12,718 bases of DNA. It comes from JBBDMX01 sp038241095 (GTDB lineage: Bacteria; Planctomycetota; Phycisphaerae; Phycisphaerales; Phycisphaeraceae). Under the pieces are notes generated by a model that searched no databases, was not told the origin of the DNA, and worked only from the letters and a program-made list of their open reading frames with translations. Made by a program: the position numbers and the translations under genes. The stretch lies in contig JBBRGB010000090.1 in assembly GCA_038241095.1 (NCBI GenBank), positions 1 through 12,718 on the forward strand, in the 5' to 3' direction. Positions within the stretch are counted from its first letter, which is position 1. Each line of letters starts with the position of its first letter. Shown in pieces: positions 6,976-12,718 of the stretch.

Positions 6976-8431
6976 TCCAGATTGGCTCTTGGCGTCACCG
7001 TTGGCGGTGCGGTTGTTTCACGACCATGCCGCGGGGCTGCCGCTGCTTGATTACCACAACCATTTGTCCGCCGCCGATCTCGATGCGGATCGCCGCTTCG
7101 CCAACCTGACGGAGCTTTGGATTCGCCACGATCCGTACAAGCACCGCGCCATGCGGATGCTGGGCGTGCCGGAGAGCGAGATCACGGGCGCTGGCGATGA
7201 TCGGCGACTCTTTGATTTGTGGGCCGCTGCGGTTCCGCAACTGCTGGGTAACCCGCTGCATCACTGGACGGCCTTGGAACTCCAACGCGCCTTGGGCATC
7301 AGCGACCCGCTCAATGCCGCTTCCGCATCCGATATTTGGGATCGGGCGCAAAGCGCCTTGCGGGATGCGAGCCGCTCGGCGCGGGGCTTGCTCAACGGGA
7401 CCAAGACGCAAACCGTTTGCACCAGTAATTTGCTCTTGGAAGATTTGAGCCACCATCTGTCACTGCGGGGGTTGTCCAATCCGGGGGCGGGGGGAACGGG
7501 GGGGGCGGGCGAGGCCACGGGGCTTGGTGTGCTGCCTTCCTTGCGTGCCGATGACATTTTCACCGTGGGCACGGAGGTGGGTCGGCGTTGGTGCGATGAA
7601 CTGTCGGCCAGCACGGAGATTGCCATCCGTGATTTCGACGCTTTTGGCGCGGCTGTCGAGCAACGGTTGGATGTGTTTGAGCGGGCCGGGGCCTGCATCG
7701 CCGATCATGCCCTGGATGCGGTGAGTTTCACCGAGGTGACGCTCAATGAGACGCGGACACACTTTGATCGCTGGCTCCGCGGCAGCCTTGAAACAATCGA
7801 CCAGACACGCCTGCACACCGGCCTGATGGTGATGTGCGGCCAAAGCTACGTTCGTCGCGGTTGGTCGATGCTCCTGCACATCGGGGCGCAACGACAAACC
7901 AGTTCCCGCCTGCGCCGCTTGGCCGGGCCGGCGGGGGGGTACGCGGCCCTTGGCACACCCACCCGCATCGACGCTCTGGCTGGGCTGTTGGATTTGCTGG
8001 AGCGACGGGATGCCCTGCCTCGCACGGTGCTTTTCAATCTCAATCCCGCCGACAACGCCGCCTTCGCCACGCTCACCGGTTCCTTTGCCCGCGATGGTCA
8101 GCCCGGCCACCTCACATGGGGCCCGGCCTGGTGGTTCAACGACCACCTTCACGGCATCACCAACCACCTCGACCTCACCGCCAATTACAGCCTGCTCTCA
8201 GTCTTCCCCGGCATGACCACCGACTCCCGCAGTCTGCTGTCGATGCACCGCCACGAATACTTCCGCCGCATCTTGTGCGATTGGCTGGCGCGACAGGTCG
8301 CCGGGGGTCTGATGCCCGACGATGAGCCGGCCTTGGCGCAACTGCTGCGGCAAATGCTTTACGACAATCCCCTGCGGCTGCTCAACCCGCGGACTTCTTC
8401 CAATGACTCAACAGGAACCAATCATGAGTAA
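6959..8431 (+). CDS. uxaC: Glucuronate isomerase (uronate isomerase)
   Basis: Isomerises D-glucuronate to D-fructuronate (and galacturonate to tagaturonate) in the cytoplasm, the entry step of the pathway. It is an amidohydrolase-fold TIM barrel of 490 residues. Landmarks: DYHNHL with metal-binding His33 and His35; ELWIRHDPYKHRAMR; GNPLHHWTALELQRALGI; HIGAQRQ (His307); AWWFNDHLHGITNHL; and SVFPGMTTDSRSLLSMHRHE with YFRRILC near the C-terminus. The ATG at 6959 is preferred; a TTG at 6923 would extend it into the control region. No Shine-Dalgarno precedes 6959, consistent with a leaderless message. Two oddities: the usual TTD-type motif is TSN (VCTSNLLLED), and a Gly-rich insert occupies about residues 175-188. 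It overlaps the next gene by 8 bases. Confidence 0.93.
   Translation: MLGPGNPDWLLASPLAVRLFHDHAAGLPLLDYHNHLSAADLDADRRFANLTELWIRHDPYKHRAMRMLGVPESEITGAGDDRRLFDLWAAAVPQLLGNPLHHWTALELQRALGISDPLNAASASDIWDRAQSALRDASRSARGLLNGTKTQTVCTSNLLLEDLSHHLSLRGLSNPGAGGTGGAGEATGLGVLPSLRADDIFTVGTEVGRRWCDELSASTEIAIRDFDAFGAAVEQRLDVFERAGACIADHALDAVSFTEVTLNETRTHFDRWLRGSLETIDQTRLHTGLMVMCGQSYVRRGWSMLLHIGAQRQTSSRLRRLAGPAGGYAALGTPTRIDALAGLLDLLERRDALPRTVLFNLNPADNAAFATLTGSFARDGQPGHLTWGPAWWFNDHLHGITNHLDLTANYSLLSVFPGMTTDSRSLLSMHRHEYFRRILCDWLARQVAGGLMPDDEPALAQLLRQMLYDNPLRLLNPRTSSNDSTGTNHE
7483..7509 (+). other. G-quadruplex-prone G-run tract inside uxaC
   Basis: Four G-runs of 5, 6, 8 and 3 bases (7483-7487, 7489-7494, 7498-7505, 7507-7509) are separated by C, AAC and C. 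They lie on the coding strand, so the mRNA carries the same tract. It encodes the Gly-rich insert of UxaC. Confidence 0.6.
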
Positions 8432-9272
8432 ACAGTTTGAAGGTCATGTCGCCATCGTCACCGGCGCTGGCGGTACGCTTTGCTCCGACCTGGCGGCGCG
8501 ATTGGCGGGGCAAGGTGCTTCGGTGGTGCTCATCGGTCGCACGGCTGGTTCATTGGAACCCGTGCGCGAAGCCATCGAGCGGCAGGGCGGCAAGGCTCTG
8601 GTCGCCACCGCCGATGTCAACGAGATGGAGCAGGTCGAGGCCGCTGCCGCCAAGGCGCGCCAAACCTTCGGCCCATGCACCATGCTCATCAACGGCGCGG
8701 GCGGCAACAACATCCAAGCCATGACCACCCGCACCACCTACACGCCCGGCGATCTGGACATCGCCCCCAACCCCGACAACCGCACTTTCTTCAACATTGA
8801 CCTCGCCAGCTTTGAGCAGGTCTTGCGCACCAACACGATGGGCACGGTCATTCCCACCCGCGTCTTTGCCCGCGACTTGGCCCAGGCTGGCAAAGGCGTG
8901 ATCCTCAACTTCGGCTCGATGAACACCTACAAGCCGCTGACCCGCATCGCCGCCTACGCCATGGCCAAGGCCGCGATCGGCAACTTCACACAATGGCTGG
9001 CGGTGCATCTGGCCCCGGCGGGCATTCGCGTCAACGCCATCGCCCCCGGCTTCTTCGTCAACGAGCGCAGCAAGAAATATCTGATGACCGAAGAGGGTGG
9101 CCTTTCCCCGCGCGGGCAGCAGGTCATGGGCCACACACCGCTGGACCGTTTCGGCCTGCCGGAGGATTTGTGGGGCTGCGCCAGTTGGCTGCTCGATGAG
9201 CGGCTCTCGTCCTTCGTCACCGGACTCACCGTGCCCGTCGATGGCGGGTTCCAGGCCTCGGCGGGGGTTTAA
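8424..9272 (+). CDS. uxuB: SDR-family D-fructuronate reductase (D-mannonate oxidoreductase)
   Basis: Predicted to reduce D-fructuronate to D-mannonate with NAD(P)H, linking UxaC to UxuA. The 282-residue short-chain dehydrogenase has a nucleotide-binding TGAGGTLC (13-20), INGAGG (89-94), catalytic Ser165 (NFGSMN), Tyr178 and Lys182 (YAMAK), and the C-terminal VTGLTVPVDGGF. The TGAGGTLCS loop, PLTRIAAYAMAKAAI, the following NFTQWLAVHLA and the APGFF segment match the mannonate-oxidoreductase SDR branch (Bacillus YjmF type). This is unrelated to the long-chain UxuB of E. coli. The ATG at 8424 overlaps the uxaC stop by 8 bases and has AGGAA at 8413-8417, so the pair is translationally coupled. 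The longer frame from 8322 starts inside uxaC and is not convincing. The exact substrate is inferred from context. Confidence 0.85.
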   Translation: MSKQFEGHVAIVTGAGGTLCSDLAARLAGQGASVVLIGRTAGSLEPVREAIERQGGKALVATADVNEMEQVEAAAAKARQTFGPCTMLINGAGGNNIQAMTTRTTYTPGDLDIAPNPDNRTFFNIDLASFEQVLRTNTMGTVIPTRVFARDLAQAGKGVILNFGSMNTYKPLTRIAAYAMAKAAIGNFTQWLAVHLAPAGIRVNAIAPGFFVNERSKKYLMTEEGGLSPRGQQVMGHTPLDRFGLPEDLWGCASWLLDERLSSFVTGLTVPVDGGFQASAGV

Positions 9273-9384
9273 GGGATCCGTAAACTTCGGGGGACACTCC
9301 GGGGGCACTCCGCTTCGCTGCGTGGCTAAACGTGACGCCACACACCCGCATTACCACTCACCCTAACACTCAAGGAACACTTTC
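9273..9384. repeat. Intergenic spacer with short direct and inverted repeats
   Basis: In the spacer before the RraA-like gene, GGGGGACACTCC (9289-9300) is followed at once by GGGGGCACTCC (9301-9311). Further on, GTGGC (9322-9326) and GCCAC (9337-9341) could pair across a 10-base loop. There is no T-run, so I do not call a terminator. It may be a dispersed intergenic repeat or an RNA-processing site. No promoter is evident. Confidence 0.35.
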
Positions 9385-10104
9385 ATGGCCAACCTGATGC
9401 AGACCGACAAACTGGCGCAAATCCGCGAGGCTTCCAACGACTTCCCCTTGGAGATTCCCGTGGCCGAGCTTTGCGCCAGGTACGAGAAGCTTTACACCGG
9501 GGCGGTCAACGATGTGCTGCGTGAACTCTGCCTGCCCAAGCAGGCCTTGCATCCCGAGATCATGCCTCTGCGGGATGAGATGGTGGTCTGTGGTGAGGCC
9601 TTCACCGTTCGCGGCGTGGCCGACCCGACCCTTTCGGGCGAGTTGGACAAGCGGGTGGAAATGCTCGAAAAAATCCGGCCCCACCACGTACTCTTGTGGA
9701 ACGCCAACGGCGAACGCATCGCCAGCCATTGGGGCGGCGTGATGACCCGCGCTTCGCTTAAGCGTGGCTGCAAGGGTGCCATCATCGACGGCGGCATCCG
9801 CGACACCAAGGACATCCTTGAGCAGAAGTTCCCCATCTGGTACCGCTACCGCACCTCCACCGGCGCGCTGTCGCATACCAAGGTCGCGGCCTACCAAGTG
9901 CCCGTCATCATCGGTGATGTGATCGTCAAGCCCGGCGACATTCTGCTGGCCGACATCGACGGGGCGCTGGTGATTCCGCGCAAGCTGGCGGTGGCTGTGC
10001 TCAAGCGCGCGGAAAAGGTCGAGCAGAACGAAGGCGAAATCAAGGAATGGGTTGACGCCGGCCTAAGTGCCCAAGACATCAGCGACCGCGGCGGATATTT
10101 TTAA
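9385..10104 (+). CDS. RraA-like protein, candidate class II keto-acid aldolase
   Basis: 239 residues of the RraA / HMG-CHA aldolase superfamily, whose members are metal-dependent pyruvate aldolases or oxaloacetate decarboxylases, or the RNase E inhibitor RraA. Seen here: WGGVMTRASLKRGCKG (116-131), DGGIRD (135-140; Arg139 and Asp140 at the expected metal/pyruvate site), Asp143, and GDILLADIDGALVIP (184-198). In the aldolase signature D-x20-R-D-x2-E/D the first Asp is Gly118 here, while the rest is kept. AAGGAA at 9372-9377, 7 bases upstream, supports this ATG. It follows the SDR by 112 bases on the same strand, probably as the last gene of the uxaC operon. Cleavage of KDG or a related 4-hydroxy-2-oxo acid is inferred from context; an RNase-regulator role is unlikely. 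Confidence 0.82.
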   Translation: MANLMQTDKLAQIREASNDFPLEIPVAELCARYEKLYTGAVNDVLRELCLPKQALHPEIMPLRDEMVVCGEAFTVRGVADPTLSGELDKRVEMLEKIRPHHVLLWNANGERIASHWGGVMTRASLKRGCKGAIIDGGIRDTKDILEQKFPIWYRYRTSTGALSHTKVAAYQVPVIIGDVIVKPGDILLADIDGALVIPRKLAVAVLKRAEKVEQNEGEIKEWVDAGLSAQDISDRGGYF

Positions 10105-10128
10105 TTGATGGCATTCGCATGTGGTTCG

Positions 10129-10147
10129 GCGGGCTTATCCAACCCGC
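10129..10147. terminator. Weak GC hairpin between convergent genes
   Basis: GCGGG (10129-10133) and CCCGC (10143-10147) form a 5-bp stem with a 9-base loop between two convergent stop codons. No T-run follows in either direction, so a terminator role is only suggested by position. Confidence 0.25.
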
Positions 10148-11395
10148 TCACTTGCCCGCTGGAGTTTCCAACACGGCCTCGACGCCGTGGCGGATGTGCT
10201 CGGAGGTGGTTGATTCCTTGAGCTTGAGCAACATCGCCTTGGCTTCGTCGCTTCGCCCCGACTTCAACAGCCACTCGCCGCGGGCCAGCAGGGCGAACTC
10301 ACGCTGCCAAGTTTCGACCTTCACCGCGTCGGCGTCGTTACGTTTGCCCCAGGCTTTATCGAGCCAATCGAGTTGCACCGCGGCCTCGTCGGTTTTGTCG
10401 ATCTTCAACAGCGATCTTGCCGCCAGCAGACGGGCGTTGACATGGTCGGGTTGGCCGGCGAGGATTTTTTGCGCCAGGTCGGCGGCGGTGTCGTAGTGAT
10501 TTTCGCGCCAAGCGTTGGAGGCGTCGATCCAAGTCTGCTCGATGTCGAGGGCGGGAGCGGCGGGGTTGGCTTCGGGGGGAAATGCCGCGGGGTAGCTCCC
10601 AGCCGCGGGAGCGGCTGGGCTTTCGGGGGGGGTGGGGGGGCTTCCGGGGGCGGGGGGCGTTGCATCTTTGTCGTCATTTAATCTGGGCGCTTCGCCGGTG
10701 TGGGTCATGGCGCGGTCGTGGCGCTTTCCAGCGTCCGCCACGGGGCCAAGCTCCTCGAATACAAGATCGTCGTACCAGCACGTCCCGGCGGGCCAGTAGG
10801 CCCACAGCAACACTCGCACGTATTTCACTTCATGCTGGAAATCGGAAAAAACCTTGGCGGGTCGAATATCAAACTCCATCGAAAAAGACTTCCAATCCTT
10901 GGTGGGATCGATCTCCTTTTTCATCTGATAGACGATTTCATCAGCCGTCTTTTCGACGCCGTCGATTCGCCGGGTGACGCTGGCGAATCCCTTGACGAAC
11001 AGAATCTGCTTCGGCCCGGCCGACTTGGCCACGCCACTGACGCGGTAACGCACGTTGGGCTTGATGGCGATGGGAGCGGAGAAAAGATCGGTGCCGTACC
11101 CGCCCATCAGGCCTTCGTTGCCGGTCATCTCGATGCAGGTCCCCTTGCGACCCGCGGCCTCAACGGAGCGGACGTTGGCCGGATGCTTGGTCGTCCACTC
11201 TTGGGGTAACTGCGCCTCGTCGTCCACGCCGTCGAGACTGCCGTTGGTCAGCATGTTGGTGGGTGCTGCATCTTGAGCTTGAATGGGGTGAACCATCAAA
11301 CACACCAAGAGCGCCAAGGACAGCCAAGAAACGGTAGAGGAAAAAGCAGACGATCTTGATGAGTGACAAATGTTAGTCTGAATCTCACGTTTCAT
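10148..11395 (-). CDS. Exported protein: lectin-like domain, Pro-rich linker, TPR-like C-terminus
   Basis: 415 residues. A long N-region and hydrophobic core (about 22-36) form a signal peptide, likely cut at IQA|QDA (after residue 40). Residues about 45-215 read as a jelly-roll carbohydrate-binding-like domain (CBM4/9 style): NMLTNGSLDG, PQEWTTKHP, then paired strands ending in VRVLLWAYW and CWYDDLVFEEL. A Pro/Ala-rich linker spans about 243-285. The last 125 residues are helical and TPR-like (WRENHYDTAADLAQKILAGQ, VNARLLAARSLLKIDKTDEA). The ATG at 11395 has a strong AAGGAAGG Shine-Dalgarno, which falls in one arm of an inverted repeat. The gene follows the PKD/TPR gene by 51 bases on the same strand. 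Function unknown; an envelope or periplasmic glycan-binding scaffold fits. Confidence 0.75.
   Translation of the reverse strand: MKREIQTNICHSSRSSAFSSTVSWLSLALLVCLMVHPIQAQDAAPTNMLTNGSLDGVDDEAQLPQEWTTKHPANVRSVEAAGRKGTCIEMTGNEGLMGGYGTDLFSAPIAIKPNVRYRVSGVAKSAGPKQILFVKGFASVTRRIDGVEKTADEIVYQMKKEIDPTKDWKSFSMEFDIRPAKVFSDFQHEVKYVRVLLWAYWPAGTCWYDDLVFEELGPVADAGKRHDRAMTHTGEAPRLNDDKDATPPAPGSPPTPPESPAAPAAGSYPAAFPPEANPAAPALDIEQTWIDASNAWRENHYDTAADLAQKILAGQPDHVNARLLAARSLLKIDKTDEAAVQLDWLDKAWGKRNDADAVKVETWQREFALLARGEWLLKSGRSDEAKAMLLKLKESTTSEHIRHGVEAVLETPAGK
10598..10619. repeat. Perfect 9-bp GC hairpin in the linker coding region
   Basis: CCCAGCCGC and GCGGCTGGG flank a GGGA loop exactly. In the protein it encodes part of the Pro/Ala-rich linker (SPAAPAAG). 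An alternative CTCCC/GGGAG pairing overlaps it. It could be a small dispersed GC-rich repeat tolerated within a disordered linker. Confidence 0.5.
10625..10657 (+). other. G-quadruplex-prone tract opposite the Pro-rich linker
   Basis: G-runs of 8, 7, 5 and 6 bases (10625-10632, 10634-10640, 10646-10650, 10652-10657) are separated by T, CTTCC and C. They are on the strand opposite the gene, so the message is C-rich here and any quadruplex would form in the template DNA strand. It encodes Pro/Gly/Ser codons of the linker. Confidence 0.6.
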
Positions 11396-11424
11396 TGTTC
11401 AATACCTTCCTTGGTGCTCTTGGT
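11304..11424. repeat. Inverted repeat pairing a Shine-Dalgarno with signal-peptide codons
   Basis: ACCAAGAGCGCCAAGGA (11304-11320, + strand) and ACCAAGAGCACCAAGGA (complement of 11408-11424) are inverted copies identical at 16 of 17 bases, separated by 87 bases. In the leftward transcript, the upstream arm ends in AAGGA of the Shine-Dalgarno (11412 to 11405). The downstream arm is the codons for signal-peptide residues 26-31 (SLALLV). The motif resembles the short (ACCAAG)n-like intergenic repeats found dispersed in environmental bacterial genomes; that identity is from memory and uncertain. Confidence 0.6.
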
Positions 11425-11446
11425 ACCCTTGGTGGTGGCGAAGTAA

Positions 11447-12718
11447 TCATTGCAACTTCGCCTGACACTGGCGAATCTTGGCCTCGGCTTCGATGGCGTA
11501 TTGGGTGTAGGTGAAATCGCTTTGCACACGCTTGAAGGCTTCGAGCGCTTGGGCGGGGCGATCCAGCGCGAGCAGGCAATTAGCTCGCAGCCACAGGGCC
11601 TCGGCCACGTGCAGGCCACGCGGGGCGACCTGGGCTGAGAGGGTGAGGTATTGCAGCGCCTGCTCGCCGGGGTGTTGGATGAAACGGGTTTTGCCGCGCA
11701 GGAACAGCGTAAGGCCGTCAAGTTTTTCCGTGGGAAAATCGGCTTCCCATTCGTCCAAGACTTCGATGGCCTTGTCGTACTGGTCCCGGCCCAAGAGGTC
11801 ATCGATGGTGTAGGGGTAGCCGCCTCGCCGTGCCAGGCGTTTGGGTTCATCCTCCTTGGCACCGGCCTCGGCCTGTTGGTAATGCTTGCGGGCCTCGTCG
11901 AGCTTGCCTTGCAACAGCGCCACATCCCCCAGTCCGATCAATGCCGCGTGATCCAAGGCCTCGGCCTTTTCGTTGCGTCGTTTGGCGAGCAGTTGCCGCG
12001 CCTTGGCGAAGTGGGCCGCGGCCGCGTCGTACTGGCCCAAGTCCCAGGCGGTCACGTGGCCCAGCCGCAGCGTCAGCAGGATTTTCTGCCGGGGTTCGCT
12101 GGACTGATCCAGTGCCTTGTTGAGTAAGTCCGCAGCCGCCTTGGGATCGTAAGCCTGCGGCTTCAACGCCGCCTCCGCGGCACTGCCCGCCAATGTCCCG
12201 GCCCCGGCATCGTCGCCAAAGCGCTCGACAAACGCCCGCGCCGCCCGCACCTCTTGCTTGGCGTCCTCCAAGTCGCGCCAGAACGCCGCGTACATCCGCA
12301 GGTCATCGCGCTGCATCTTGGCAACGTCGTAATCCGCCGCCGCCTTGGCGTACTGTTCGCGGTTGCCGAACTCGAAGGCCTGCTGCACCACATCGACCTG
12401 AAAAATCCGCGGCGTCAGCGTCACGCTGTCGGTTCGGCCCTTGTCGTCCGTCACCGTCAACGTGACCTTCGGCTCACCCAAGCGGAAAAACACATGCTCG
12501 ACTTCGTTGCCGGTGGCGGAAAGGCCATCGCCAAAGTCCCAGCGTGCCTGTTTGATTTTGCCATCGCGGGCCACACAGCGACTCACGCAGCGAACCAGCG
12601 TGGCCTGGCGGTCATCGGAATCGGCGATCCAGTAGGTGTTGGCGATGCCGACTTCCGCCGCCGCCAGCGTGGCCCCATCGCGGGCCTCGTGCCTGCCGAC
12701 TTTGCCCTCGCGCACCGA
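11447..12718 (-). CDS. PKD-domain / TPR-like protein, 5'-truncated by the window edge
   Basis: The frame is open to the right edge, so the GTG at 12715 is probably internal and the N-terminus is missing. About 60 residues in is a PKD-type beta-sandwich (ARWDFGDGLSATG, then VTLTVTDDKGRTDSVTL). From about residue 110 to the end come helix pairs of TPR type (QAFEFGNREQYAKAAADYDVA, HYQQAEAGAKEDEP, QYDKAIEVLDEWEADFP, ECF-free and Ala-rich). PKD domains are typical of exported or cell-surface proteins, and TPR repeats form protein-binding scaffolds. It lies 51 bases upstream of the lectin-like/TPR gene and is probably co-transcribed. No catalytic part is visible; one could lie beyond the edge. Confidence 0.72.
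   Translation of the reverse strand, partial: SVREGKVGRHEARDGATLAAAEVGIANTYWIADSDDRQATLVRCVSRCVARDGKIKQARWDFGDGLSATGNEVEHVFFRLGEPKVTLTVTDDKGRTDSVTLTPRIFQVDVVQQAFEFGNREQYAKAAADYDVAKMQRDDLRMYAAFWRDLEDAKQEVRAARAFVERFGDDAGAGTLAGSAAEAALKPQAYDPKAAADLLNKALDQSSEPRQKILLTLRLGHVTAWDLGQYDAAAAHFAKARQLLAKRRNEKAEALDHAALIGLGDVALLQGKLDEARKHYQQAEAGAKEDEPKRLARRGGYPYTIDDLLGRDQYDKAIEVLDEWEADFPTEKLDGLTLFLRGKTRFIQHPGEQALQYLTLSAQVAPRGLHVAEALWLRANCLLALDRPAQALEAFKRVQSDFTYTQYAIEAEAKIRQCQAKLQ

Noticed and set aside
8322..8423. Upstream extension of the SDR gene
   Set aside because: The extra 34 residues are Cys/Arg-rich, lie wholly inside uxaC, and the ATG at 8424 has its own AGGAA; SDR homology begins there.
7460..9341. 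Leftward open frames opposite uxaC and the SDR gene
   Set aside because: They lack motifs and ribosome-binding sites; uxaC and SDR motifs run the full length of the other strand.
9385..10104. RraA-like gene as ribonuclease E inhibitor or menaquinone methyltransferase
   Set aside because: Both are common misannotations of this fold; the DGGIRD site and uronate-operon context fit an aldolase-type enzyme better.
1..12718. Defence island, prophage, insertion sequence, CRISPR array or tRNA
   Set aside because: No transposase, integrase, regularly spaced repeats, nuclease/helicase set or cloverleaf was seen; the genes are metabolic or exported proteins.

Overview
The window (high GC, no rRNA, tRNA, transposase or CRISPR seen) looks like a chromosomal segment of a polysaccharide-degrading environmental bacterium, most likely a planctomycete or a relative from the Planctomycetes-Verrucomicrobia-Chlamydiae (PVC) group. 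This is inferred from style: very large secreted beta-helix/LamG proteins, PKD and TPR proteins, SGNH hydrolases, and Gly/Pro-rich low-complexity stretches. No marker gene fixes the taxonomy.

Layout. Left (1-5122, + strand): the 3' part of an SGNH/GDSL-type hydrolase gene, then a 1355-residue exported protein with a beta-helix core, a LamG-like domain and two copies of a C-terminal Ig-like module. Middle (5151-10104): a hexuronate catabolism locus. An IclR-family regulator and a mannonate dehydratase (uxuA) are read leftwards. A glucuronate isomerase (uxaC), an SDR-type fructuronate reductase (functional uxuB) and an RraA-like protein are read rightwards. The two arms diverge from a very short control region (6903-6958). 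It holds a 13-13 bp imperfect inverted repeat and two overlapping sigma70-like promoters that share one TATTATA core. Right (10148-12718, - strand): two genes for exported or envelope-type proteins. One has a lectin-like N-terminal domain, a Pro-rich linker and TPR-like helices. The other, cut by the right edge, has a PKD domain followed by TPR-like helices.

How it fits together. UxaC, the SDR and UxuA give glucuronate -> fructuronate -> mannonate -> 2-keto-3-deoxygluconate (KDG). KDG kinase and the classical KDPG aldolase are absent from the window. The RraA-like gene sits in the usual position of a last pathway gene, and its family includes class II pyruvate aldolases acting on 4-hydroxy-2-oxo acids, so it is a candidate for cleaving KDG or a related keto acid. 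The exported beta-helix and SGNH proteins plausibly act on uronic-acid-containing polysaccharide outside the cytoplasm, but this rests on neighbourhood only.

Most unusual signals: the compact IclR operator/promoter region, with uxaC possibly leaderless; the RraA-like protein in a uronate operon; an inverted repeat at 11304-11424 that would pair the Shine-Dalgarno sequence with the signal-peptide codons of the gene it precedes; and two strong G-run tracts inside coding sequence.
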